DNA of 64,000 nucleotides from Serratia rhizosphaerae (GTDB lineage: Bacteria; Pseudomonadota; Gammaproteobacteria; Enterobacterales; Enterobacteriaceae): positions 2,666,001 to 2,730,000 of the forward strand of contig NZ_CP041764.1 of NCBI RefSeq assembly GCF_009817885.1, written 5' to 3'. Position numbers and translations under genes: made by a program. The notes under the pieces were generated by a model that was not told where the DNA came from, did not search any database, and saw nothing but the letters and a program-made list of their open reading frames with translations. Every line of letters starts with the position of its first letter. The stretch's first letter is position 1. Shown one piece after another: positions 41,724-50,496 of the stretch.

Positions 41724-43136
41724 ATGGCCACGTTTTTAGGCGAAGATTTTTTACTGGATACGGAATTTTCCCGGCGTTTGTACCATGAATATGCGGCGCA
41801 GCAGCCGATTTTTGACTATCACTGCCATCTGCCGCCGGAGCAGATCGCTGAGAACTATCGTTTCAAAAATCTGTATGACATCTGGTTGAAAGGCGACCAC
41901 TACAAATGGCGCGCCATGCGCACCAACGGCGTGGCGGAACGCCTGTGCACCGGTGATGCCGGTGACCGGGAAAAATTCGACGCCTGGGCGGCAACCGTGC
42001 CGCACACCATCGGCAACCCGCTCTACCACTGGACGCATCTGGAACTGCGCCGGCCGTTCGGTATTACCGACACTTTGCTGTCGCCGGCGACGGCGGATAC
42101 CGTCTGGCAACGTACCAATGAGCTGCTGACGCAAGATACGTTCAGCGCGCGCGGGATCATGCAGCAGATGAACGTGAAGATGGTCGGCACCACCGACGAT
42201 CCGATTGACGATCTGCGCCATCACCGCGCGATTGCGCAGGATGCCGGCTTTAACATCAAGGTGCTGCCGAGCTGGCGGCCGGACAAGGCGTTCAATATTG
42301 ATGCGCCGACCTTTACCGACTATCTGCAGCGGCTGACGGCCGCGTCCGATGTGGCTATCCGCCGCTTTGATGACCTGCGCCAGGCGCTGAGCAAACGGCT
42401 GGACCACTTCGCCGCACACGGCTGCAAGGTGGCGGACCATGCGTTGGACGTGGTGGTGTACGCCGACGCCGACGAGGCGGCGCTGGATGCGATCCTGAGC
42501 CGGCGCCTTGACGGCGCGCTGCTGGACGACACGCAGATCGCGCAGTTCAAAACCGCCGTGCTGGTGTTCCTGGCGGCAGAATATCAGCGCCGCGGCTGGG
42601 TGCAGCAGTATCACATCGGCGCGCTGCGCAATAACAACAGCCTGATGTTTGAACGTATCGGCCCGGATATCGGCTTTGATTCGATCAACGACCGGCCGCT
42701 GGCGCAGCCGCTGTCGCGCTTGCTGGACGCCCAGGCGCGGCAGGGCGGGCTGCCGAAAACCATTCTGTACTGTCTCAACCCGCGCGATAACGAAGTGATC
42801 GGCACCATGGTGGGCAACTTCCAGGGCGAAGGGACCCCGGGCAAGATGCAGTTTGGCTCCGGCTGGTGGTTTAACGATCAAAAAGACGGTATGCAGCGGC
42901 AAATGACCCAGCTGGCGCAGCTTGGTCTGCTGAGCCGCTTTGTCGGCATGCTGACCGACAGCCGCAGCTTCCTGTCTTATACCCGTCATGAATATTTCCG
43001 GCGCATTCTGTGCCAGATGATCGGACGCTGGGTTGAAGACGGCGAAGCGCCGGCGGATCTGGCGCTGCTGGGGGAGATGGTGAAAAACATCAGCTTCGAC
43101 AACGCCAAAAACTATTTCGCCATTGAACTGGCCTAG
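41724..43136 (+). CDS. uxaC: Uronate isomerase (glucuronate/galacturonate isomerase)
   Basis: Converts D-glucuronate to D-fructuronate and D-galacturonate to D-tagaturonate. The 470-residue length equals E. coli UxaC. It belongs to the amidohydrolase superfamily; the metal-binding HCH motif is in FDYHCHLPPEQIAENY, with further conserved TTDDP and GWWFNDQKDGM segments. The ATG is at 41724. It is first in uxaCA, with 20 bases to uxaA. Confidence 0.97.
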   Translation: MATFLGEDFLLDTEFSRRLYHEYAAQQPIFDYHCHLPPEQIAENYRFKNLYDIWLKGDHYKWRAMRTNGVAERLCTGDAGDREKFDAWAATVPHTIGNPLYHWTHLELRRPFGITDTLLSPATADTVWQRTNELLTQDTFSARGIMQQMNVKMVGTTDDPIDDLRHHRAIAQDAGFNIKVLPSWRPDKAFNIDAPTFTDYLQRLTAASDVAIRRFDDLRQALSKRLDHFAAHGCKVADHALDVVVYADADEAALDAILSRRLDGALLDDTQIAQFKTAVLVFLAAEYQRRGWVQQYHIGALRNNNSLMFERIGPDIGFDSINDRPLAQPLSRLLDAQARQGGLPKTILYCLNPRDNEVIGTMVGNFQGEGTPGKMQFGSGWWFNDQKDGMQRQMTQLAQLGLLSRFVGMLTDSRSFLSYTRHEYFRRILCQMIGRWVEDGEAPADLALLGEMVKNISFDNAKNYFAIELA

Positions 43137-43156
43137 CCGTCGCCTACAGGTGCCTT

Positions 43157-44650
43157 ATGCAGAGCTTTATTAAGATTCATGCGCAGGACAACGTGGCGGT
43201 CGCCCTGCGGGATTTGGCCGCCGGTGAAACCCTGCAGCTGGATGATGCGCCACGCCTGACTCTGCCGCAGCCGGTGGCGCGCGGGCATAAATTCGCGCTG
43301 ACGCCGATCGCCGCCGGCGGGACGATCGTTAAATACGGTCTGCCGATCGGCCATGGGGTCACGGCGATTGCGCCGGGGGAGCACATCCACGCGCAGAACG
43401 CCAAGACCAACCTGAGCGATCTGGACGACTACCAGTACCAGCCGGATTTCCCGGTGGTGCCGCCGCAGGCGGCGGATCGCGAGGTGCAGATCTATCGCCG
43501 CGCCAATGGCGAGGTCGGCATCCGCAATGAACTGTGGATCATTCCGACCGTCGGCTGCGTAAACGGCATTGCCCGGCAGATCCAACGGCGTTTCCTGCAG
43601 GAAACCGCCGATGCCGAGGGTATTGACGGCGTGCATCTGTTCAGCCATCCGTTCGGCTGCTCCCAGCTGGGGCAGGATCATGAAAATACCCGCACCATGC
43701 TGCAAAACATGGTGCGCCATCCGAACGCCGGCGCGGTGCTGGTGATTGGCCTGGGCTGTGAAAACAATCAGGTCGATGCGTTTCGCGACACGTTGGGCGC
43801 CGTAGACGACGCGCGCGTACGTTTTATGGTGTGCCAGCAGCAGGACGATGAAGTGGAGGCCGGTCTGGCGCAGCTGCACGCGCTGTACCAGACAATGCGT
43901 GACGACCGCCGCCAGCCGGGCCGGCTCAGCGAACTGAAGTTCGGCCTGGAATGCGGGGGGTCTGACGGGCTGTCCGGCATTACCGCCAACCCGCTGTTGG
44001 GGCGCTTTTCGGACTATGTGATCGCCAACGGCGGCACCAGCGTGCTGACCGAAGTGCCGGAGATGTTCGGCGCCGAGCGTATTCTGATGAGCCGCTGCCG
44101 CGACAGGCAGACTTTCGACAAGACCGTCGCCATGGTCAACGACTTCAAAAAATACTTTATTGCCCACCAGCAGCCGATTTATGAAAATCCGTCGCCGGGC
44201 AACAAGGCCGGCGGTATCACTACGCTGGAGGAGAAATCGCTGGGCTGCACCCAGAAGGCGGGGCAGAGCCCGGTGGTGGACGTGCTGAAATATGGCGAAC
44301 GTCTGCGTCAGCCGGGGCTGAACCTGCTGAGTGCGCCGGGCAATGATGCGGTGGCGACCAGCGCGCTGGCCGGCGCCGGCTGCCATATGGTGTTGTTCAG
44401 CACCGGACGCGGCACGCCGTACGGCGGCTTTGTACCGACGGTGAAGCTGGCGACCAACAGCGAACTGGCGGCGAAAAAACCGCACTGGATTGATTTTGAC
44501 GCCGGGCGGCTGATTCACGGCATGGCGATGGAGCAGCTGCTGACGCAGTTTATCGATGAGATTGTCGCCATCGCCAACGGTAAGGCGGCGAAAAACGAGC
44601 TGAACGATTTCCGCGAGCTGGCGATCTTTAAGAGCGGCGTCACATTGTAA
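43157..44650 (+). CDS. uxaA: Altronate dehydratase
   Basis: Fe2+-dependent dehydratase turning D-altronate into 2-keto-3-deoxygluconate. The 497-residue protein has an N-terminal SAF domain (about 1-100, with the GHKFALTPI and YGLPIGHG motifs) and the UxaA catalytic region (about 110-497) with the metal-ligand cysteines in FGCSQLG, GLGCENNQ and GCHMVLFSTGRGTP. The intermediate altronate needs UxaB, which is not in this window. A terminator follows. Confidence 0.97.
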   Translation: MQSFIKIHAQDNVAVALRDLAAGETLQLDDAPRLTLPQPVARGHKFALTPIAAGGTIVKYGLPIGHGVTAIAPGEHIHAQNAKTNLSDLDDYQYQPDFPVVPPQAADREVQIYRRANGEVGIRNELWIIPTVGCVNGIARQIQRRFLQETADAEGIDGVHLFSHPFGCSQLGQDHENTRTMLQNMVRHPNAGAVLVIGLGCENNQVDAFRDTLGAVDDARVRFMVCQQQDDEVEAGLAQLHALYQTMRDDRRQPGRLSELKFGLECGGSDGLSGITANPLLGRFSDYVIANGGTSVLTEVPEMFGAERILMSRCRDRQTFDKTVAMVNDFKKYFIAHQQPIYENPSPGNKAGGITTLEEKSLGCTQKAGQSPVVDVLKYGERLRQPGLNLLSAPGNDAVATSALAGAGCHMVLFSTGRGTPYGGFVPTVKLATNSELAAKKPHWIDFDAGRLIHGMAMEQLLTQFIDEIVAIANGKAAKNELNDFRELAIFKSGVTL

Positions 44651-44673
44651 AGCGTCAGCGGCGCGATTAATAT

Positions 44674-44703
44674 AAAACGGCATTTCATTTTTTTGCCGTT
44701 TTT
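44674..44703 (+). terminator. Intrinsic terminator of uxaCA
   Basis: AAAACGGCA (44674-44682) pairs with TGCCGTTTT (from 44694), the latter running into a five-base T tract. It ends about 20 bases before ygjV. Confidence 0.75.
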
Positions 44704-44721
44704 CCGCTTCAGGATCTGTCC

Positions 44722-45297
44722 ATGACGTTTTATTGGTTTGCTCAGGCGGTTGGCGTGCTGGCCTTTCTGGTCGGCATTACCAGCTTTTTCAACCGTGACG
44801 ATCGTCGTTTCAAATTGCAGCTCTCCGGCTACAGCCTGACTATCGGCATTCATTTCTTCCTGATGGGCGCCAACGCCGCTGGCAGCAGCGCATTACTCAG
44901 CGCCTGCCGCAACCTGGTGTCCATGCGCACCCGCAGCCTGTGGGTGATGTGGCTCTTTCTCAGCCTGACGCTGGTGATGGGCCTGTCGCGCTACCAGCAT
45001 TGGGTCGAGCTGTTGCCGATTTTCGGCACCTCGATCAGCACCTGGGCGCTGTTCCGCACCCGCGGCCTTACCACCCGCTGCGTGATGTGGTGTTCCACCG
45101 CCTGCTGGGTGACGCATAATATCTGGCTGGGGTCGATCGGCGGCTCGTTGATTGAGGGCAGCTTCCTGCTGATGAACGGCTTTAATATTCTGCGTTTCCG
45201 CCGCCTGCAGCGGCGCGGTATCGATCCGTTTGCGGCAGAAAAGCAGGCCGAAAAAAAGGCGTCCGAAGGACGCCTGATGTCAGAACCGCGCGCTTAG
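44722..45297 (+). CDS. ygjV: YgjV family inner-membrane protein
   Basis: The 191-residue protein has five to six predicted membrane helices and the family features FYWFAQAVGVLAFLVGI, ACRNLVSMRT and a C-terminal NGFNILRFRRL followed by a charged tail. It matches the E. coli YgjV (Imp-YgjV) family, whose function is not established. Its TAG stop overlaps the stop of the converging sstT. The position after uxaA matches E. coli order. Confidence 0.9.
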   Translation: MTFYWFAQAVGVLAFLVGITSFFNRDDRRFKLQLSGYSLTIGIHFFLMGANAAGSSALLSACRNLVSMRTRSLWVMWLFLSLTLVMGLSRYQHWVELLPIFGTSISTWALFRTRGLTTRCVMWCSTACWVTHNIWLGSIGGSLIEGSFLLMNGFNILRFRRLQRRGIDPFAAEKQAEKKASEGRLMSEPRA

Positions 45298-46529
45298 CGC
45301 ATTTTCAGCGGGTCATCGTCCGCCAGCCGTTGATCCTCCGCCATACAGGCGGCGGCGGTGAACAGCACGTCGGTGGAGGAGTTCAGCGCGGTTTCCGAGG
45401 AATCCTGCAGCACGCCGATAATAAAGCCGACCGCAACCACCTGCATGGCGATATCGTTTGGGATGCCGAACATATTGCACGCCAGCGGGATCAGCAGCAG
45501 CGAGCCGCCGGCCACGCCGGACGCGCCGCAGGCGCAGACCGCCGCCACCACGCTCAGCAGCAGCGCGGTCGGAATATCCACCGCAATGCCCAGCGTATGC
45601 ACCGCCGCCAGCGTCAGCACGGTGATGGTGATCGCCGCGCCGGCCATGTTGATGGTGGCGCCGAGCGGAATGGAGACCGAGTAGGTGTCCTCATTCAGAT
45701 TCAGCTTTTTGCACAGCTCCATATTCACCGGGATATTGGCCGCCGAACTGCGGGTAAAGAAGGCGGTGACGCCGCTTTCGCGCAGGCAGGCGAACACCAG
45801 CGGATACGGGTTGCGGCGAATTTTCCAGTAGACGATCAGCGGGTTGAGCACCAGCGCCACCAGCAGCATACAGCCAATCAGCACCATCAGCAGCTGGGCG
45901 TAGCCCCACAGCGCATCGAAGCCGGTTTCCGCCAGCGTAGACGCCACCAGCCCGAAGATGCCCAGCGGCGCGGTGCGGATCACCGCGCGCACCACCAGCG
46001 TGACGGCGTGTGAGGCATCGGTGATCAGCAGTTTGGTGCTGTCTGCGGCGTGGCGCAACGCCAGCCCCAGGCCGATGGCCCAGGCCAGAATGCCGACGTA
46101 GTTGGCATTGATCAGCGCGTCGAACGGATTCGCCACCACGTTCATCAGCAGGCCCTTCAGCACCTCGGTGATACCGCCCGGCGGGCTGATATCGACATTG
46201 CCGGTGACCAGCGCCAGGCTGGACGGGAAGGCGAAGCTGAGCAGCACCGCCACCAGCGCCGCAGCGAAGGTGCCCAGCAGATAAAGGAACAGGATCGGAC
46301 GGATATTGGTCTTCTGCCCCTGCTTATGGTTGGCGATGGACGCCATCACCAAAACCAGCACCAGCACGGGGGCGACCGCCTTCAGCGCGCCGACGAACAG
46401 CGCCCCGAGCAGGCCCACGGCCGATGCGGCGGCAGGGGAGATAAATGCCAGCAGGATGCCGGCCACCAGGCCGATCAGAATTTGTTTAACCAGGCTGCCC
46501 TGTGTAATGCGTGTCAGTATTTTATGCAT
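45294..46529 (-). CDS. sstT: Serine/threonine:sodium symporter SstT
   Basis: Na+-coupled serine and threonine importer of the dicarboxylate/amino acid:cation symporter (DAACS) family. The 411-residue protein has eight helices plus two re-entrant hairpins, and the signature motifs SSAANIPVNMELCKKL, ATINMAGAAITIT and the GASGVAGGSLLLIPLA region. ATG 46529 gives the conserved N-terminus MHKILTRITQGSLVKQI; an ORF extension to 46619 is rejected. The stop codon shares bases with the ygjV stop. Confidence 0.95.
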   Translation of the reverse strand: MHKILTRITQGSLVKQILIGLVAGILLAFISPAAASAVGLLGALFVGALKAVAPVLVLVLVMASIANHKQGQKTNIRPILFLYLLGTFAAALVAVLLSFAFPSSLALVTGNVDISPPGGITEVLKGLLMNVVANPFDALINANYVGILAWAIGLGLALRHAADSTKLLITDASHAVTLVVRAVIRTAPLGIFGLVASTLAETGFDALWGYAQLLMVLIGCMLLVALVLNPLIVYWKIRRNPYPLVFACLRESGVTAFFTRSSAANIPVNMELCKKLNLNEDTYSVSIPLGATINMAGAAITITVLTLAAVHTLGIAVDIPTALLLSVVAAVCACGASGVAGGSLLLIPLACNMFGIPNDIAMQVVAVGFIIGVLQDSSETALNSSTDVLFTAAACMAEDQRLADDDPLKMR

Positions 46530-46733
46530 GATGCTTATGTGCGTTTCCGCTTCCTGATGATGTTGCGTAATGGGTGCCGCGCCTCGGCAGGAACGGTGCC
46601 GGGCGAATTTTATGCGCACCTGTAACCAAGTGTGTTTGCTATTTCAGTATTCAGTAAACGCGCGGGGTTGGGAAGTCTCGGATGTGAAATTCTGCGGGCG
46701 GATCAACTCTTGATAACATACTGGTTACATTTG

Positions 46734-46749
46734 TGTGATCGCAATAACA
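46734..46749. promoter_or_regulatory. CRP-like site upstream of sstT
   Basis: TGTGA-TCGCAA-TAACA differs from the CRP core TGTGA-N6-TCACA at one position. It lies about 205 bases upstream of the sstT start. Functional relevance is unproven. Confidence 0.3.
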
Positions 46750-46781
46750 TTTGGCGTTTGTCGCAATGAACAAACGATTAT

Positions 46782-46799
46782 GGGGCGGATAACCGCCCC
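46782..46799 (-). terminator. Hairpin after alx, possible terminator
   Basis: GGGGCGG and CCGCCCC form a 7-base perfect stem around ATAA, 11 bases after the alx stop. The minus-strand sequence after it is ATAATCG, not a T tract, so termination would be weak or assisted. Confidence 0.5.
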
Positions 46800-46809
46800 G
46801 GGTAACAGA

Positions 46810-47784
46810 TTATTGCGCCTTACGCGCCAGCCGGTCATTGCGATGATTGACCCAGGCGTTAATCGCCAGCGTCAGCAGCAGGATACCGGCCACCACGCCT
46901 AACGAAATGCCGATCGGAATATGGTAGAAATCGACGATCAGCATTTTGACGCCGATAAACACCAGAATCACCGACAGCCCGTACTTCAGCATCGAGAAGC
47001 GCTCGGCCACGTTGGCCAGCAGGAAGTACATGGCGCGCAGGCCCATAATGGCGAACAGGTTAGAAGTAAGGACGATAAACGGGTCGGTGGTGACGGCGAA
47101 GATGGCCGGAATACTGTCGACCGCGAAGATCACATCGCTCAGTTCCACCAGAATCAGCACCAGCACCAGCGGCGTGGCGAACAGCAGACCGTTGCGGCGC
47201 ACAAAGAAACGCTCGCCTTCCAGGTTATCGGTCATACGCAGGTGGCCGCGCAGCCACTTCACCAGCGGCTTGTCACCGATGGCGCCGTCATCCTCTTTCG
47301 CCAGCGCCATTTTGATGCCGGTAAACAGCAGGAAAGCGCCGAACAGGTACAGCAGCCACGAGAACTGGGAAATCAGCCAGCTGCCGGCAAAGATCATGAT
47401 GGTACGCAGCACAATCGCGCCCAGTACGCCGTAAATCAGCACGCGGCGCTGCAGGTTGGCCGGCACGGCAAAGTAGCTGAACAGCATCAGCCAGACGAAG
47501 ACGTTGTCCACCGCCAGCGCTTTTTCAATCAGATAGCCGGTCAGGAAGGCCAGCGCCTGCGTATCGGCCACGGCGCGGCCGGCGGTTTCGCTCAGGTAGT
47601 ACCAGAAACCCAGGTTGAACAGCAGAGAGAGGGTGACCCACACCAGCGACCAGCAGGCGGCCTGCTTCATCGACATGGTGTGCGAGCCTTTGCGGCCCTG
47701 CAACAGTAAATCAATGGCGAGCATCACCACGATAACGGCGGCGAAGCTGCCCCATAACCACGGAGTGCCAACGGTATTCATCAT
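46810..47784 (-). CDS. alx: Alx, TerC-family inner-membrane manganese exporter-like protein
   Basis: The 324-residue protein belongs to the TerC family, with the conserved acidic intramembrane motifs KALAVDNVFVW and VELSDVIFAVDSIPAIFA. In E. coli Alx is induced at alkaline pH and by Mn2+ through its leader and lowers cytoplasmic Mn2+. Two ATG codons are adjacent; the first (47784) has AAGGA at a six-base spacing, the second gives MNTVGTP as in E. coli. A long riboswitch leader precedes it. Confidence 0.94.
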   Translation of the reverse strand: MMNTVGTPWLWGSFAAVIVVMLAIDLLLQGRKGSHTMSMKQAACWSLVWVTLSLLFNLGFWYYLSETAGRAVADTQALAFLTGYLIEKALAVDNVFVWLMLFSYFAVPANLQRRVLIYGVLGAIVLRTIMIFAGSWLISQFSWLLYLFGAFLLFTGIKMALAKEDDGAIGDKPLVKWLRGHLRMTDNLEGERFFVRRNGLLFATPLVLVLILVELSDVIFAVDSIPAIFAVTTDPFIVLTSNLFAIMGLRAMYFLLANVAERFSMLKYGLSVILVFIGVKMLIVDFYHIPIGISLGVVAGILLLTLAINAWVNHRNDRLARKAQ

Positions 47785-47794
47785 TATGTATCCT

Positions 47795-47834
47795 TCAAAA
47801 AACAAAAACGGCCAACGTCGGAAGGACGCCAGCC
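47795..47834 (-). terminator. Expression-platform hairpin of the alx leader
   Basis: On the minus strand GGCTGGCGTC pairs with GACGTTGGCC around CTTCC, and GTTTTTGTTTTTT follows. This terminator-like hairpin ends just before the alx ribosome-binding site and is likely the switched element. Confidence 0.7.
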
Positions 47835-47839
47835 GCTCT

Positions 47840-47990
47840 GTGAACGCTGCAAGCAAACCTCGCCTTCCGGCAAGGTCTCACTTACAACGTCGATGAAGGT
47901 GTTACACCTTGACCATCGGGTTGCCCGGTAACCGGATGCTTGCGCATCGTAATGACGATTAACCGGCAATGAAGTTACTCCCCTTTGCTG
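47840..47990 (-). promoter_or_regulatory. yybP-ykoY (Mn2+) riboswitch, alx PRE element (SraF)
   Basis: The minus-strand leader contains the family hallmarks AAAGGGGAGTAACTT at the 5' end, paired helices around GCCGGTT, and GTGAGACCTTGCCGG in the distal arm. The place directly upstream of alx matches the E. coli PRE/SraF element, which senses Mn2+ and responds to alkaline pH. The ends are approximate. Confidence 0.88.
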
Positions 47991-48035
47991 ACGTAAAAAG
48001 TAATGCAAAATGTGTCAGCGGTCAACGTCTAATCT

Positions 48036-48767
48036 TCATCCGGCCAATGCCTGCTGCGCGCCGAGGCTGACGACAAACCCCTGCAGCAGCAGCCTGCTGA
48101 ACGGCGTATCGTCCACCTGCCGTTGTTTTTGCTGGTATTGCGCCTGCTGCTCCGGGTTTAATTCGGCCAGCCAGTGCAGATAGCTGCGCATGGTCGCCGC
48201 GTCGAATTCCGGGTGGAACTGGGTGGTCAGCGCATTATCACCATAGCGCAGGATCTGGTAGTCATCCTGCGCCGAGCGGGCCAGCACGTCGGCGCCTGGC
48301 GGCGGCGTCAGCACGCTTTGTGAATGGATCAGGTTGGCTTTGAAACGCGGCGGCAGCATCATCAGCCGGCGGTCGCTCGCGCCGGCCGGCAGCAGTTCAA
48401 TCTCCAGCGTACCGACTTCCATCCCCTGCGGGTGATAGCCCACCTCACCGCCGAGCGCATGGGCCAGCAGCTGGTGGCCGTAGCACGCGCCGAAGATCGG
48501 CAGGCGGAGCGCCATCGCCTGACGCAGCCATTCGGCCGCCTGTTCGCTCCACGGCAGCCGTTCGGTCACCATCGCCGGTGAGCCGGTGATCACCACGCCG
48601 CAATAGTCAGCCGGCGCCGCCGGTTGTTCCCCGGCCGGCAGGTGTACGACCTGCACGCGTTCGGCGGCCATGCCGCCTTGTTGCATAAACATCTGTTCGA
48701 AATTGCTGTGCGTCTGGCGGATGGCCTCAGGCGCATCGCCAGTTTGCATCAGTAACAGCGGCTTCAT
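48036..48767 (-). CDS. Class I glutamine amidotransferase-like protein
   Basis: The 243-residue protein is a stand-alone GATase1 domain with nucleophile C95 in GACYGHQ and the H185/E187 pair in QFHPEF; the catalytic triad is complete. It resembles GuaA-like 'glutamine amidotransferase' proteins (YfeJ type) that accompany various amide-forming or gamma-glutamyl hydrolase roles. No synthetase partner is nearby. The stop of ygjR overlaps its start by four bases (ATGA), so the two are cotranscribed. The substrate is unknown. Confidence 0.85.
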   Translation of the reverse strand: MKPLLLMQTGDAPEAIRQTHSNFEQMFMQQGGMAAERVQVVHLPAGEQPAAPADYCGVVITGSPAMVTERLPWSEQAAEWLRQAMALRLPIFGACYGHQLLAHALGGEVGYHPQGMEVGTLEIELLPAGASDRRLMMLPPRFKANLIHSQSVLTPPPGADVLARSAQDDYQILRYGDNALTTQFHPEFDAATMRSYLHWLAELNPEQQAQYQQKQRQVDDTPFSRLLLQGFVVSLGAQQALAG

Positions 48768-49750
48768 TGTCCTTCTCCATCTGCCGGGAAGACGACGCCG
48801 GTTTGCCGGCGGATTTCACTTAACAGGGCGGCGACGATACGCGAGTTTTCCAGGCCGGCATGTTCAACCTGATGACGCGTCACCAGATCGGCAAACACCT
48901 CGGCCTCATACTGCATGCTATTGCCGTGCTGCGGTTGGCTCAGATCCTGACGGCTGCCGCCGCGCGGCAGCAGCGTCACCCCCTGACACTCGGAAATCTT
49001 GTCGATCAGCAGCGCGCCGTCCTCACCCTGAATTTCGCTGGCGAGCGCCGAGTCGCTGACTTTGGAGTGGCCGATCGTCACGTCAAAATCGCCGTAATTG
49101 AGGCAGACGGTGCCGTGGGCATCCACGCCGGTGTCCAGCAGGGTGGCGCTGGCGATCAGCGATTGCGGCGCGCCGAACAGGGCCACCGCGCTCGCCAGAC
49201 AGTAATAACCGATGTCCATGATCGAACCGTTGGAGAACTGCGGGTTGAAGGTATTCGGGTTTTCTCCCGCCAGATAGCGTGGATAGCGGGATGAATACTG
49301 GCAGTAGTTGAAGAACGCCTTACGCAGTTTGCCTACTTTAGGCAGCGTTTGCCGCAGGGTGATAAAGTTGGGCAGATGGGCGCTCTTGAAGGCTTCGAAC
49401 AGCACCACCTGCTGCTCGCGCGCGCAGGCCAGCAGCAATTCCACTTCCTGCAGATTGGACGCCAGCGGTTTTTCGCAGATCACATGTTTGTTATGACGCA
49501 TAAACAGCAATGCTTGCTGGCAGTGCAGCGAGTTCGGGCTGGCGATATACACGGCGTCAATCACATCGGACTGCGCCAGCGCCGGCAGATCGTCAAACAG
49601 ATGCTCGACCTGATAGGGGGCGCCGAAGCTTCTGGCCTGCTCCAGACGGCGGGAATAGACGGCGTTCAACCGCATTTTTCCGCTTTGATGGGCGGCATCG
49701 ACAAAGCGTTCGCTGATCCAGTTGGTGCCAACGACGGCAAAACGAATCAT
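48764..49750 (-). CDS. ygjR: YgjR, Gfo/Idh/MocA-family oxidoreductase
   Basis: The 328-residue protein has an N-terminal Rossmann fold (IRFAVVGTNWIS, with a GTN variant of the usual GxG motif) and the family motif EKPLASN at about residues 93-99, then the C-terminal beta-sheet domain. It matches E. coli YgjR by position and features. The sugar or polyol substrate is not known. The ATG starts 84 bases from ygjP; the gene is followed by the amidotransferase in one transcript. Confidence 0.88.
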   Translation of the reverse strand: MIRFAVVGTNWISERFVDAAHQSGKMRLNAVYSRRLEQARSFGAPYQVEHLFDDLPALAQSDVIDAVYIASPNSLHCQQALLFMRHNKHVICEKPLASNLQEVELLLACAREQQVVLFEAFKSAHLPNFITLRQTLPKVGKLRKAFFNYCQYSSRYPRYLAGENPNTFNPQFSNGSIMDIGYYCLASAVALFGAPQSLIASATLLDTGVDAHGTVCLNYGDFDVTIGHSKVSDSALASEIQGEDGALLIDKISECQGVTLLPRGGSRQDLSQPQHGNSMQYEAEVFADLVTRHQVEHAGLENSRIVAALLSEIRRQTGVVFPADGEGQ

Positions 49751-49834
49751 AGATAACTCCGGTGGCAGGTACTGATAAATCAGAGTATCACGCCGCCGGC
49801 AGAAGGCGAGTTTTTGTTAAAAATACGTTAACTA

Positions 49835-50347
49835 TCAGCGGTCGGCGTACAGCCCGCCGAACAGCGTCAGATGGGTGAGATACAGACGGGTGTCAAACTC
49901 CAGCTGGTGATAATCGGGCTCCATATGGCAGCACAACTGATAAAAAGCCTTGTTGTGGTCTTTCTCTTTCAGGTGCGCCAGCTCATGCACGACGATCATG
50001 CGCAGGAAGGCTTCCGGCGCGGTCTTGAACACCGTCGCTACGCGGATTTCTGCCTTGGCCTTCAGCTTACCGCCCTGTACGCGCGAAATGGCGGTATGCA
50101 GACCCAGCGCGTGTTTCATCACGTGAATTTTGCCGTCATACGCTACCTTGCTGATCGGCTGGGCGTTGCGTAGATATTGGTTTTTGATCTCGGTGGTGAA
50201 CTGGTACAGCGCCTTGTCGGTGGTGCAGCTGTGCACCTGCGGATAGCGCTGCAGCAGCACCTCACCCAGGCGCTGTTGCTGGATCAGCTGTTGTACCTGC
50301 GTCTGCAGATGGGCGGGGTAGCCTTGCAGATAAGTCAGTTCGGACAT
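49835..50347 (-). CDS. ygjP: YgjP, SprT/M48-like metal-dependent hydrolase
   Basis: The 170-residue protein has the zinc motif H121-E122-x-x-H125 in VVHELAHLKEKDH, with a further histidine six residues on, as in YgjP/DUF45-type proteins. E. coli YgjP (about 167 residues) has no confirmed substrate. The N-terminal helix TQVQQLIQQQRLGEVLLQRY resembles other members. ATG at 50347 has a moderate purine-rich upstream site. It is divergent from rlmG. Confidence 0.9.
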   Translation of the reverse strand: MSELTYLQGYPAHLQTQVQQLIQQQRLGEVLLQRYPQVHSCTTDKALYQFTTEIKNQYLRNAQPISKVAYDGKIHVMKHALGLHTAISRVQGGKLKAKAEIRVATVFKTAPEAFLRMIVVHELAHLKEKDHNKAFYQLCCHMEPDYHQLEFDTRLYLTHLTLFGGLYADR

Positions 50348-50496
50348 GACGCGATAATCTTCAGTAACTATTCAGCCGGTTATTGTATGCGGTTTTTTCG
50401 CACAAATCCGGCAAAGGGCGATGAATAGCAAAAAACATTTTACTGACGGCCGTTTTTAGGGGATAAACAGCGCAAATTTATCAGTCAGGAGGGGCA

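Noticed and set aside
41751..42989. 412-codon open frame antisense to uxaC
   Set aside because: Shadow frame opposite a complete, conserved isomerase.
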